64,000 bases of DNA, taken from Streptomyces netropsis. Its GTDB lineage: Bacteria > Actinomycetota > Actinomycetes > Streptomycetales > Streptomycetaceae. The translations under genes were made by a program, and so were the position numbers. The DNA lies in assembly GCF_014203545.1 (NCBI RefSeq), contig NZ_JACHJG010000019.1:61090-125089 (forward strand). The letters are read 5' to 3'. Below, one piece after another: positions 17,759 through 26,304 of this stretch (positions are counted from its first letter, which is position 1; each line of letters starts with the position of its first letter). The notes below the pieces were generated by a model. The model saw only the letters and a program-made list of their open reading frames with translations, was not told where the DNA came from and did not search any database.

Positions 17759-19512
17759 CAGGCCACCGCCCCGGCGAGCTCCTGGACCCGGTGGCGGGCG
17801 CACACGCTGCGGCTCGGCAGGGGTTCCCGGCCGCACGGAACGTTCCCGTCCCGGCCCGAGCAGACCGGGGCCTCGGTGACGCCGGAGTCTGCGGGCCCTT
17901 GGTCGGCGGCCAGGGCGGCGGCTTCCTCGCGGCACAGCTTGCACAGGCCGTCCTCGAGGGCCCGGCCGGTCAGCAGGATCCGCACGCCGCAGTCGCCGCA
18001 GGAGCCGCGCGGCGGACCGTCCGGCACCCCCTGCTGCACCACCACGGCCGGGGCCGGCCGGGCCATCGCGTCGTCCAGTTCGCAAGCTCCGCAGCGCCCC
18101 GACGGGCCAGGGCGGGTGCCGTGCTCAGGGCACAAGCCCTGGGCGATGCGCTGCTCGCGCTGCCTCGCGGCGGTCTTGTCCTGGACGACCTCCGCGCAGA
18201 TCTCGCACGCAGCACCGGTCCGCCAGATCACCCCGGCCTCGCAGTCCTGCAAGCCGCAGCCCCACCGGGGCAGCGCCACACCCAGCAGCCAGCGGCCAGG
18301 GTCCCGGATGTCGGAGAGCATCACCTTGGCCAGCCGAGCGGTCAGCCGGTACTGCAGCCGCTCGGGCGAGGTTCCCTCACGCAGCTGGCAGCCCACCTCA
18401 CGGGCCACCTTCCGCGCCACGAAATCGTTCACCTGCTCCAGCAGGAAGTGCACCGGCTCCAGCACGGCGTAGAGCTCCGCGTTCATCGCCAGACGCGGGC
18501 CGTCGTACGACCGGGCCGTAGCCCCGTTCCGGCTGCTGCGGTTCTTCGGCTTCGAGGGGGAGAGCTGAGTCTGTCCACCCGCGCGAAGCGCGAGACCACC
18601 CTCGCCCGCGACAGCCGGGGCTTCACCACCGGCCAGGTTTTCCACAGGCCCAGCGGCCTTACCCACCTGTACCTCGCCTACGGCGGGTGACAAGAGCGCT
18701 CGCCCGTCATCAGGTGAGTCAATCATAGGTACTTCCTTATTCGCGAGGGATCCCTCACCAACCGGGGAACCCGATCCCTCACCAACTTGGGAACTGCCCG
18801 CCCCCTCGGAAGCAGTGTCCACAGCCGCTCCAGCAGCCTCCGCAGCAGCGCCGCAGCCGTCGGCCGGGCCGTCCGTACGGGCCTCCGGAGCGAGGTCGTG
18901 CGCGATGTACAGGTTCCGGCCCCGCGCCCCCGCACGCCGCTGCACCGTCATCCAGCGCGCCGCCTCCACCTCGTCCACGACCGCCGACGCCGCCGTCACC
19001 GACAGCGCCTCGCCGGCCCTCCTGCCCGAGTGGTGCCGCAGACACGACGCGAGCTCCGCCTCCGTCAACGCGATCCCCCGCGCCTGCGCATACGCCACCA
19101 GCGCGTACACCCGAAGCTGCCGGGGCGTGAGGTCCTCCGCGGCCGCCACCGGCAGCCACACGAACGCCTCCTCCCGCGCCATCGGCCGCACCGTTCGCAC
19201 CGCCGACTGCCCCGTCCCGCCCGGCAGCGTCCGGCGCTGTGAACGCAGCTCCACCACACCGTCCAGGCCCGGACGGCGCAGCTGTGTCATTCCCCGCTCC
19301 ACCGACGCCGCCGACAGCCCCAGGTACGAGCCGATCGTCTCCGTCCGTGCCTGGCAGCCCTCCGGCCGCGATGCCAACGCCTTCACCTTCACGTACACCG
19401 ACAGCGCCACGTCCTGATAAGTCGCCGACCAGACCAGACGCATCGGCACACGAACCCGCTGCCGACGAACCAGACCCGCCGGCGCAGCCATCGGCTCCAC
19501 GACAGCACTCAC
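17758..19512 (-). CDS. Winged-helix replication-initiator-like protein
   Basis: From the GTG at 19512 the protein is about 584 residues. Two winged-helix-like domains are visible: VWSATYQDVALSVYVKVKAL with TIGSYLGLSAASVERGMTQL, and later LTPRQLRVYALVAYAQARGI with SVTAASAVVDEVE. A low-complexity linker follows, then an alpha-helical region and at least three Cys-pair clusters (CGLQDC, CEIC, CGACE, CGDCG, CKLC) suggesting zinc ribbons. This layout is similar to actinobacterial plasmid replication proteins, although a regulator is possible. It is coupled to the DUF721 gene, which supports a replication role. Confidence 0.55.
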   Translation of the reverse strand: MSAVVEPMAAPAGLVRRQRVRVPMRLVWSATYQDVALSVYVKVKALASRPEGCQARTETIGSYLGLSAASVERGMTQLRRPGLDGVVELRSQRRTLPGGTGQSAVRTVRPMAREEAFVWLPVAAAEDLTPRQLRVYALVAYAQARGIALTEAELASCLRHHSGRRAGEALSVTAASAVVDEVEAARWMTVQRRAGARGRNLYIAHDLAPEARTDGPADGCGAAAEAAGAAVDTASEGAGSSQVGEGSGSPVGEGSLANKEVPMIDSPDDGRALLSPAVGEVQVGKAAGPVENLAGGEAPAVAGEGGLALRAGGQTQLSPSKPKNRSSRNGATARSYDGPRLAMNAELYAVLEPVHFLLEQVNDFVARKVAREVGCQLREGTSPERLQYRLTARLAKVMLSDIRDPGRWLLGVALPRWGCGLQDCEAGVIWRTGAACEICAEVVQDKTAARQREQRIAQGLCPEHGTRPGPSGRCGACELDDAMARPAPAVVVQQGVPDGPPRGSCGDCGVRILLTGRALEDGLCKLCREEAAALAADQGPADSGVTEAPVCSGRDGNVPCGREPLPSRSVCARHRVQELAGAVA

Positions 19513-20384
19513 CGGTCCACCGCCCCGGCAGGAGCGGTGGACACCGCAAGGGCCGAACATCCGAACATCGCCTGTGTCGCCATCGGGCCGGTGTACACGC
19601 CAAAGCGGACACCCCCCTCAGCAGGCAGAACGCGCGATTCGTCATCCATCCGCCGACCCTGCACCGGACGGCCTGTGGGCAGCGGCCGCTGGGCCCAGAT
19701 CCCCACTGGTGCTCCCACGCAGTGGGCAGAAATCTCGGGACCCGTCCCGCCACACGGACCGACGCCTGCACGACCACCGCTGCCGGCGGGGAGGAGCTCC
19801 GCGAGCTCCTGGGCGACGCGAACCGTCGTCACGGCGAAGGAGCGCGGGCCGTGCGACCGATGGCGCCGAGCCGTCAGCCAGGGAGGGCTGGAGCAGCTGG
19901 CTGGCGGAGTTCCAGTCTCGGGCCACGCTGCCCCGGGCAGAAGGCCGGACATTCCGGGCCCTGCAGGAGTCGGCGAGGATAGACGCGAGCCTGCGATGGG
20001 GAGGGGATGTGACGCACGCGAAGGAGCATTTACGGCCAAACGGGCACGCCGGGGCTGACAAGAGCTAAAGAGGTAGTGCAAAATGGCAGCGCTCCTTCGA
20101 GTTCGGAGGTACGCAAAAGCCGCCCTCAGGGGTGGCTGGTTCGGGTGGAACCGAAAATCGAACTGATCGAAGCCGGCGGCAAACCGGGTCGATCAGAACC
20201 TCCACGAGGCCCGGCAAGGCCAAATGGAGAGCAGAGGCGCTGGGCCTGGCGACGGCAATCACCAGGACGAGCAGCCGGGCGGCTAGAAGCCCCGCACAGC
20301 GGGCGCCGCCCCTTGGATCACGTCATCGCAACCCCCATACGGGGAGACGTGTACCCGCGCCCGGCCTGACGCGGAAGCGCAGAA

Positions 20385-20440
20385 AAGGCACCGGCCGACC
20401 GGAGCGACGAACGCGTCGCTGCCACGGAGGCGGGTGCCTT
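20385..20440. terminator. Nested hairpin, terminator-like
   Basis: An outer stem AAGGCACC/GGTGCCTT encloses an inner stem AGCGACG/CGTCGCT with an AACG loop. It is preceded by a run of A and followed by TTGTTG, which fits a bidirectional terminator. It could also be a structured small RNA. Confidence 0.4.
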
Positions 20441-20544
20441 GTTGTGTGTCTGGCAGAGGGTACGGGTACCCTGAGTCATGTCGAGACCATCCCATCGAAG
20501 GTCTGCGGCCGTGCCCCGGAGTGCAGCCTCGCGGGGCTTAGCCA

Positions 20545-20571
20545 TGTCTGTATAGATCGTATCCACAGACA
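20545..20571. promoter_or_regulatory. Operator-like inverted repeat TGTCTGT-N13-ACAGACA
   Basis: Perfect 7-bp arms flank TATAGATCGTATC, which itself looks like a -10 region. It lies 119 bases before the first gene of the + strand operon. A GntR-family protein is encoded 5 kb downstream and is one candidate binder. Confidence 0.45.
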
Positions 20572-20689
20572 CACTACCCCTGTCAGGGCGGGCCACGATA
20601 TCCCAGCCCCCTCCGTGTCGCCGTGCGGACACGTCTTCCTGACGCCCCACCAGCGTCCCCCACGCGATCCCGTCAGCGCTCACTCCGGC

Positions 20690-21325
20690 ATGATGAGCGG
20701 CATGCAGACGACGCCGACCGACGACCCCCTGGACGTGGCAACCTTCTCGACGTCGACGCAACAGCGCCGCTACACCACGGCCATGGAGCAGATCGCTGCC
20801 AACCGGACACCCGGCACCCCGGTACGCGTCTACATCAGCGCAGCACCCAGGGCAATGAACAGCCCGAAGTGGGACAACTGGATCGCACAGATCACCGAAG
20901 AGCTGCCCGACGGTGTTGAGACCCTCCACTACCGCAACGTCTTCACCGACGACCGCCCGTACGACTGGGACAGGCTCGTCGACGGAATTGATGGTCTCGT
21001 CATCGTGGGCAAGCAGAAGAGGGCCGGCAGTCGCGTCTACCTCCTCGGCCCCATTGCCCGTCTCGAACTGCGCTCCCTCATCGCGCGAAAGCCCGTTCTG
21101 CTTTTTGGGCACAGCCTCGGGCTCATCCCGGTCATCGACTGCAAGAGTCAGGTGCTCGCCCCAGAAGAGGCTCCGCGGCTGAAGCTCATCGCGCCAAAGA
21201 GGTGGCAGCGGGACACCATGACGCTTGCGTCGGCTCTCAACGCTCTGACGCCGAGGAGCACCGCTGAAGCGAAGCCGGACATGCCCGTTCATCTCGCCCA
21301 CCCTTTCGCCGCGCCTCCTCGATGA
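20690..21325 (+). CDS. Hypothetical alpha/beta protein
   Basis: The 211-residue protein contains a pattern suggestive of a Rossmann-like or flavodoxin-like fold: VRVYISAAPRAMNSPKWDNW, then DGIDGLVIVGKQKRAGSRVY, and RKPVLLFGHSLGLIPVID. Spacing recalls nucleoside deoxyribosyltransferase-like or TIR-like nucleotide-binding proteins, but no catalytic signature is certain. Several ATGs cluster at 20690-20704; the first is given. It overlaps the HAD hydrolase gene by 4 bases, so both are co-translated and may act on the same small molecule. Confidence 0.55.
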   Translation: MMSGMQTTPTDDPLDVATFSTSTQQRRYTTAMEQIAANRTPGTPVRVYISAAPRAMNSPKWDNWIAQITEELPDGVETLHYRNVFTDDRPYDWDRLVDGIDGLVIVGKQKRAGSRVYLLGPIARLELRSLIARKPVLLFGHSLGLIPVIDCKSQVLAPEEAPRLKLIAPKRWQRDTMTLASALNALTPRSTAEAKPDMPVHLAHPFAAPPR

Positions 21326-21987
21326 GATCCCGAAGCTGTTCCCGCCTCGCACTCTTCGATCTGGACGGCACGCTCCTCGACCGCCGTGCCGCCCTCCATA
21401 TCTCTGTACGTGCGCTGTGCAGTGAGCTCCGATACGGCCCCGAAGTCGAGTCCTGGCTGCTGTCGGAGCTCGCCGACCGCGCGAGCCCCGCCAACTTCAT
21501 ACGGATGCGCGAGGCCTTCTCCCTGCCCGAATCGTCTGCATACTTGTGGCAGGCGTACGTCGATCGAATGGCGTCGGCGGTCTCGTGCCCGCCAGCTGTC
21601 CTCGACGCCCTCGCCGTTCTCCGCGACAACGGATGGCGCGTCGGCGTAGCGACGAACGGCGCCTCGGACATTCAGCGCGCGAAGCTCCATATGACGGGAA
21701 TCGACGCGCTCGTCGACGGTGTCGCCGTCTCCGGAGACATCGAAGTCCGCAAGCCCGACGTGAGGCTCTTCGAGTTCGCGGCTGCGCGTTGCGGCGCTGT
21801 CCTGTCCCCCGATACCTGGGTGATCGGAGACTCGCCGCAGACTGACGTAGCCGGCGCACATCGCGCCGGTGTCCGCGCCCTTTGGCTGCGCGGTCGCCCC
21901 TGGGAGAACACGGTCCCGGCCCCGCACCACACCGCGGACGGCGTCGTCGACGCCATCACCTTCCTGCTCACCGACCGCTCGGAGTAG
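21322..21987 (+). CDS. HAD-family hydrolase (phosphatase-like)
   Basis: The 221-residue protein has all HAD motifs: LFDLDGTLLD (motif I, nucleophile Asp), VATNG (motif II), the Lys in VRKPDVRLF (motif III), and WVIGDSPQTDVAGAHRAG (motif IV). The helical cap between motifs I and II suggests a C1-capped phosphoglycolate-phosphatase-like member. It would dephosphorylate a small phosphate ester. It is coupled to the preceding gene (ATGA overlap) and followed 4 bases later by a dehydrogenase-like gene. Confidence 0.88.
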   Translation: MRSRSCSRLALFDLDGTLLDRRAALHISVRALCSELRYGPEVESWLLSELADRASPANFIRMREAFSLPESSAYLWQAYVDRMASAVSCPPAVLDALAVLRDNGWRVGVATNGASDIQRAKLHMTGIDALVDGVAVSGDIEVRKPDVRLFEFAAARCGAVLSPDTWVIGDSPQTDVAGAHRAGVRALWLRGRPWENTVPAPHHTADGVVDAITFLLTDRSE

Positions 21988-21991
21988 CACA

Positions 21992-22831
21992 GTGGACCAG
22001 CCCACCGTCGGCATCCTCCACCCCGGCAGCATGGGCGCCGCCATCGCGGCCTGCGCCTCGCCTAACGCGGGCGCGGTCGTTTGGTGTACGGCAGGGCGCA
22101 GCGCGGCGTCCACAGTGCGCGCCGAGCAGTTCGGCCTGGCGCCAGTGGCCACGCTGTCCGAGCTGCTGGATCGCAGCGACATCGTCATCAGCCTCTGCCC
22201 GCCGGCCGCAGCTGAGGACCTGGCCCGCGATGTCGCCGGGCACCGCTTCGCCGGGGTGTACGTGGAGGCGAACGCCATCAACCCCGAGCGGGCGCAGCGG
22301 ATCGCCGCGTTGCTCGAACCGGACGCGATCGTCGTGGACGGCGGTGTCGTCGGCTCCCCGCCGGTGCGCGGCAAGACGCCGACCCTGTACCTGTCCGGCC
22401 CGGCCGCCGCGACTGAGCGCATCGAGGCGCTGTTTGCAGGCACCGCTGTCAGGACGGTGCTGCTGGGCACGGAGGTCGGGAAGGCGTCTGCGCTGAAGCT
22501 GGCGTACGCGTCGTTCCAGAAGACGAGCCGTGTGCTGGTTGCACTCGCGGTCGGGATGGCGCGCGAGCACGGCGTCGACCAGGAGCTCATCGAGGTCGCC
22601 TCCCGGCGCACCGACTCATACCTGTCTGAGCCGCAGTACGTGGCCAAGACGGCGGCGCGGGCTTGGCGCTGGGGCCCGGAGTTGGAGGAAGCCGCCGACG
22701 CCCTCGCGGCCGCCGGCCTTCCGGCGGAGATGCTGCGCGCGGCCGCGTCCACGCTGGCACGGTGGCACGACGCCAAGGATGACAGCGAACTCACGCTTAC
22801 TGACGCCCTGGACCGACTCGTCCAGCCGTAG
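21992..22831 (+). CDS. NAD(P)-binding beta-hydroxyacid-dehydrogenase-like protein
   Basis: From the GTG at 21992 the 279-residue protein starts with a Rossmann turn (VGILHPGSMGAAIAACA, a GxxGxxG-like motif), followed by SDIVISLCPPAAAEDLARD and a VDGGVVGSPP element like the substrate loop of the 3-hydroxyisobutyrate dehydrogenase family. VGKASALKLAYASFQKTSRV matches the family's catalytic-lysine helix (GxxxxxKxxxN). The C-terminal half is all-helical, as expected. It would oxidise or reduce a small hydroxy- or imine-type substrate. Part of a three-gene operon with the HAD phosphatase. Confidence 0.8.
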   Translation: MDQPTVGILHPGSMGAAIAACASPNAGAVVWCTAGRSAASTVRAEQFGLAPVATLSELLDRSDIVISLCPPAAAEDLARDVAGHRFAGVYVEANAINPERAQRIAALLEPDAIVVDGGVVGSPPVRGKTPTLYLSGPAAATERIEALFAGTAVRTVLLGTEVGKASALKLAYASFQKTSRVLVALAVGMAREHGVDQELIEVASRRTDSYLSEPQYVAKTAARAWRWGPELEEAADALAAAGLPAEMLRAAASTLARWHDAKDDSELTLTDALDRLVQP

Positions 22832-22838
22832 CCCGCGT

Positions 22839-23408
22839 TCATGCCGTCGCCGCCCCCGTCTGTCGCGCCAGCAGCTGGTTGATGAGCCGCGCCGCCTCCT
22901 GCGGCGACGCCGCCGTGGTGTCCACGGTCAGGTCCCAGGCCGTCTCCGGGTGGGCGTCCAGGTCCTCGCGGGTCGCGTCCCACGCCAACAGACGTGCGGT
23001 GGTGTCGCAGTCTCCCCGGCCGACGGATCGCTCCGCAGTTGCCTCGCGGGGACACCACAGCAGCACCACCGCCCAGCTCGCTGGGTAGCCGTCGACCAAG
23101 GCCCGGATGCCGTCGACCTGCCCGAGATGCACCACGGGCACCCCGGATACGAACGCATCAGCCAGACCGGGTGCGTCGACGACGTAGGTGTTCCCGTACC
23201 GACGGTTCGCGTAGACGACGGCGCCTGCGGCCTCCAGCTCGCGCAGCTGCTCCGTCGTGCCCATTCGGTACCCGGCGGACTTGCCCGTTCCAACCTTGAG
23301 CCGCGCGAACTGCGCGTACGTCGGGCTCATCTCGGCGAGGGCAGCGGTGACGGTGTCCTTGCCCGCCGCCGGCGGGCCATACAGGATCACGCCCTGCTTC
23401 CGACTCAT
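22839..23408 (-). CDS. Guanylate-kinase/PhnN-like P-loop kinase
   Basis: The 189-residue protein opens with a Walker A motif, ILYGPPAAGKDTVTAALAEM, and has a YRMGTTEQLRELEAAGAVVY segment resembling the NMP-binding region of guanylate kinase or ribose-bisphosphokinase PhnN. It likely phosphorylates a nucleotide or sugar phosphate. Its ATG overlaps the stop of the upstream XRE-ATPase gene (ATGA), so both are translated together. The gene converges on the dehydrogenase gene with only 7 bases between stops, leaving no room for a separate terminator. Confidence 0.7.
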   Translation of the reverse strand: MSRKQGVILYGPPAAGKDTVTAALAEMSPTYAQFARLKVGTGKSAGYRMGTTEQLRELEAAGAVVYANRRYGNTYVVDAPGLADAFVSGVPVVHLGQVDGIRALVDGYPASWAVVLLWCPREATAERSVGRGDCDTTARLLAWDATREDLDAHPETAWDLTVDTTAASPQEAARLINQLLARQTGAATA

Positions 23409-24442
23409 GCGTACATCGCTCCCATCGCCTGCCGGGCCTGGTCCGCGAGCGTCACTGCGGTCCCCAGCCGGTTGTCGACGATCAGGTGCGGCATCGCCGG
23501 GCGCAGATCCAGGTCGATCGTGGTCATGTACTCGTCCCACCGCTGGAGCTTCCACGCGTCCCGGGCCGCGGAGCGGAATCCGATGTACTCGCGCATCGAC
23601 TCTTCGTCGCAGCGAACCCACACCGGGAAGACGTCGACCCCCATCGAGCTCGCACGGTTGGCCAGGCGCTGCATCCAGGCCGGATCTGTCATCTCCGCGA
23701 TGAATGGGGCGGTCAGCACAGTGCTGATGCCGCACTTGATGTTGGCCATGGCCGACTGCATCAGGCAGTCGTACTCCACCGGCCGGACGTTTTCCCGGTA
23801 GAGGTCGGTGTGCCTGTCGTTCGCGTCGCCGCCCAGCGCGACCAGGAGGCGCTCCACGAGCGGGCGGGTGAGCGGGTCCTTGTCGAGCAGCGGCCAGCCG
23901 GTGAGCTGAACGAAGAACCGGGCCAGCTCCGTCTTCCCGCTGCCCGCGAACCCGCCGACCAGGATGAGCACGGGGCGGTGGGGGTCGCCGCCCGTGTGCC
24001 GACGCTTCCAAGCGTCGATGATGCGCTGCTGCAAGTCGAAGTGGCCGGCTTCTCCCGAGCCCGGCGTGATGCGGTGAATCGCCCGCTCAACGGCCAGGAC
24101 GTGTGAGCTGTTGATGCGGTCGTCCATCGGCGTGAGCTTGAAGGACGTCTCCTCACCCGGTAAGGCGTTCCTGAAACCAAGGTCGGGCTCGGTGGCCCGG
24201 TAGAGGAGGCAGTAGGCGCGTCGGTAGTGCGGGCCGGGATAGACCTCGCCCTGCTCGTGCTGCCACAAGGTCTGAGGATTCGCGGCAGGAATACCCCCGA
24301 GCTTGGCCCGCTCGGCAACTTCCCGGAGACGCTCACCGGCCTTCTCCAGAGTCAAGCCGTGGGCCTCCCGCTGCTCACGCAGCCGATCCGGCCTCCACCC
24401 TGCACGCTGCTTCCCCACCCTTTGCCCCTCCGTCATCGTCAT
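23405..24442 (-). CDS. XRE-type HTH fused to a P-loop kinase domain
   Basis: The 345-residue protein has an N-terminal HTH (LREQREAHGLTLEKAGERLR through PQTLWQHEQGEVYPGPHYRR) typical of Streptomyces XRE regulators. From about residue 150 there is a kinase or ATPase domain with Walker A VLILVGGFAGSGKTELARFF, like zeta-toxin or chloramphenicol-phosphotransferase folds. DNA binding joined to a kinase suggests a regulator that senses or modifies a nucleotide. It is co-translated with the downstream guanylate-kinase-like gene. Confidence 0.8.
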   Translation of the reverse strand: MTMTEGQRVGKQRAGWRPDRLREQREAHGLTLEKAGERLREVAERAKLGGIPAANPQTLWQHEQGEVYPGPHYRRAYCLLYRATEPDLGFRNALPGEETSFKLTPMDDRINSSHVLAVERAIHRITPGSGEAGHFDLQQRIIDAWKRRHTGGDPHRPVLILVGGFAGSGKTELARFFVQLTGWPLLDKDPLTRPLVERLLVALGGDANDRHTDLYRENVRPVEYDCLMQSAMANIKCGISTVLTAPFIAEMTDPAWMQRLANRASSMGVDVFPVWVRCDEESMREYIGFRSAARDAWKLQRWDEYMTTIDLDLRPAMPHLIVDNRLGTAVTLADQARQAMGAMYA

Positions 24443-24613
24443 GTCCGCGAGCCTAGGACGCGGCCCACAAAACCCGTGTGTACGCGGATGTTGAAAACCC
24501 GTGAATGGGCAAGTGCACGTTCTTCGACAGCCCTATGTGATGTCGCGTTGAGCCCATGGACGGTGTGATGGCCCTCGAAGCAAATACCGGGTGCTCTACA
24601 TGGGAGGTAGGGG

Positions 24614-25210
24614 TCAATGCAGGCCGCCACTCTTGGAAGAACAAGCACGACGGAGTTCGGCCAGCACGCTCTCCGGGTGGCCGTCGTAGACGATGTGCGG
24701 CTCGTCAGCGGTGGGCGGTTGGAACCGGCCCGCGAACCGCAGGAGGTCTTCCTGGCTGAACTCGATCGAGTTTGCGTCATGGTCGGCGAGCGCGTTGCGC
24801 TGCTCGACTCGCGCCCACCGCACTTCGTGTGGCACCGGCAGGTAGACCAACACGGGCACTCCACCAGCCTCCGTTGCCAGCGTCCTCCACATGGACCGCT
24901 CCTCGGGGGTCCAGAACCCGTGGTCGACCACCGCGTCGTGACCAGCCTCCAAGGCGGCGCGAAGCTCCGCACTGATGTCCTCGAGAACCGGCGCCTCTCG
25001 GACGCGGAACTCCCCTCGGGGGAAGTCGGGGCCGTAGCGGCCGTATCTGCGGAACATCTCCTCATCAGGGCAGAACCGCCTGTAACCGGCAGCGGCCAGT
25101 CTTCTTGCCAGCGTGGTCTTGCCTGCCCCGGGCATCCCGGCCATGAGAATGGCACGGGGGGCCCGCTCCGCAGGCGCCCCTATCGGCGCCGAGGCGCCGC
25201 GCTCCGTCAC
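24614..25210 (-). CDS. AAA-type P-loop kinase (predicted small-molecule kinase)
   Basis: The 198-residue protein has a Walker A MAGMPGAGKTTLARRLAAAG, a DEEMFRRYGRYG segment after strand 2 and VVDHGFWTPEERSMWR, the pattern of the predicted kinases related to gluconate, chloramphenicol or polynucleotide kinases. It probably phosphorylates a small molecule or tRNA-like substrate; none can be read. Its start overlaps the stop of the GntR gene, so both come from one transcript. It is the third P-loop kinase in 2.4 kb. Confidence 0.8.
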   Translation of the reverse strand: MTERGASAPIGAPAERAPRAILMAGMPGAGKTTLARRLAAAGYRRFCPDEEMFRRYGRYGPDFPRGEFRVREAPVLEDISAELRAALEAGHDAVVDHGFWTPEERSMWRTLATEAGGVPVLVYLPVPHEVRWARVEQRNALADHDANSIEFSQEDLLRFAGRFQPPTADEPHIVYDGHPESVLAELRRACSSKSGGLH

Positions 25211-25956
25211 CGCACCACCTCCGAAGTGCTCATCCGGGTTCGGCCGGGCGCGCCCAGGTCGACGCCGTACTCCAGCAGTTGGTCGTCCGCGTCGAGGAAT
25301 TGCGCGGTCAGAACCAGGATCGCCGCGACGGTTCCGGGCTCCAGTTCCAGGAGCTCCAGATCCTCAGCCGTGGCGATGCGAGCGGTCTCCTCATCGATGC
25401 GTCGTACGACCCGCCGACCGGTCGCCTGGGCGATCAGGTCGAGTGACAACCCGCCTTTGAGGCGCTCGCTGCGCACCAGTTCGGGGAGCGCCCGGGCGAA
25501 CTCGGCTGGGATCCAGGATGTCGAGTGGGAGACGATGCCATGCGCATCCCGGTAGACACGGCTGCGGCGGATCACGTCGTCACCAGGCTCGATGCCGAAT
25601 GCTGGTGCCACCGAATCGGGAGCGGGGACTATCGCGGCCGTGTGGCCGCTGGACTTCTCGCCGGCACCCCAGGAGGACTTGGTCGTTCCGCTGCGGTCGT
25701 GACGCTCGGCCCCGGAGGAGAGGGATATGGGCGGGCCGAGAACCTCGGTGCCAATGCCCTGGATCCCCTGAACAAGTTTCTCCTCCCGCAGGAGTTTCAT
25801 GGCCCGGTCGGCCGTGGCGGTACTTACCTCCCAGTGATGGGCTACGGCCCTGATGCTCGGCAGCAGCGCGCCTGGAGGCAACTCGCCGGAGCTGATCAGG
25901 TCACGGTAGTGGCCCGCAATTCGCTCGTACGGCGGCCTGTTGTCGGCCCGACCCAT
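25207..25956 (-). CDS. GntR/HutC-family transcriptional regulator (Kor-like)
   Basis: The 249-residue protein has an N-terminal winged HTH (YERIAGHYRDLISSGELPPG, LLPSIRAVAHHWEVSTATAD) and a C-terminal UTRA-type ligand domain (RSRVYRDAHGIVSHSTSWIP, YGVDLGAPGRTRMSTSE). GGAGG precedes the ATG. In several Streptomyces plasmids a HutC-type protein (Kor class) represses transfer genes. This gene sits directly upstream of, and divergent from, the 26-42 kb transfer module, and its promoter region contains repeated CTGAGG and TGAGGCA elements, so a transfer-repressor role is a reasonable inference. Confidence 0.85.
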   Translation of the reverse strand: MGRADNRPPYERIAGHYRDLISSGELPPGALLPSIRAVAHHWEVSTATADRAMKLLREEKLVQGIQGIGTEVLGPPISLSSGAERHDRSGTTKSSWGAGEKSSGHTAAIVPAPDSVAPAFGIEPGDDVIRRSRVYRDAHGIVSHSTSWIPAEFARALPELVRSERLKGGLSLDLIAQATGRRVVRRIDEETARIATAEDLELLELEPGTVAAILVLTAQFLDADDQLLEYGVDLGAPGRTRMSTSEVVR

Positions 25957-25983
25957 CGTCGCCTCCCTCGTAACACGCCCTAG

Positions 25984-26138
25984 ATGCCTCACTATACCGC
26001 TTGACACCTGAGGGTATCTGAGGCAGCCTGAGGTATGTGAACGGCGGTGCTCCTCCGAGAGCACCGCGTAAGCACCACCTGTACTGCCGCAGCAGATCGC
26101 CACCTCGGTGGCCCCGGAGTCTTTGCACCATGAGGCAC
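25984..26138. promoter_or_regulatory. Divergent control region with 10-bp-phased CTGAGG repeats
   Basis: CTGAGG occurs at 26009, 26019 and 26029, exactly one helical turn apart. TTGACA at 26001 could be a -35 element for the + strand, and TATAGT on the minus strand (around 25992-25997) could be a -10 for the GntR gene. ATGCCTCAC at 25984 and TGAGGCAC at 26131 are opposite-strand copies of a motif also found at 42.84-42.90 kb. These are the expected binding sites of the GntR protein. Confidence 0.55.
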
Positions 26139-26214
26139 CACTAACTCCTCCGGACCAGGGCCTTCGGCCCAGGAACTGCTGTGTGAAGTTCGCAGCGCTG
26201 ATGCGTTGTCCGTC

Positions 26215-26248
26215 CTGCGGGACGCCGGCCTAGCCGTGCGTCCCGCAG
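26215..26248. promoter_or_regulatory. Leader hairpin before the first transfer-module gene
   Basis: Perfect 11-bp arms CTGCGGGACGC/GCGTCCCGCAG enclose a second small stem CGGC-CTA-GCCG. It lies 57 bases before the start at 26305 and could be an attenuator or terminator in the leader. Confidence 0.45.
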
Positions 26249-26304
26249 TGGCGGAGAGAGCGCCCGCGATGACCTACCCCGCCGCCTGCACGTGAGGAGT
26301 CCAC

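Larger units (their letters stand above)
19513..20689. other. 1.2-kb intergenic region, candidate origin/control region
   Basis: No reading frame here shows convincing protein character. It lies upstream of the Rep-like gene and upstream of the divergent operon at 20690, so it must hold both promoters, and it is a natural place for an origin. I did not see iteron-type direct repeats by eye. It contains a nested hairpin and an operator-like inverted repeat, listed separately. Confidence 0.4.
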
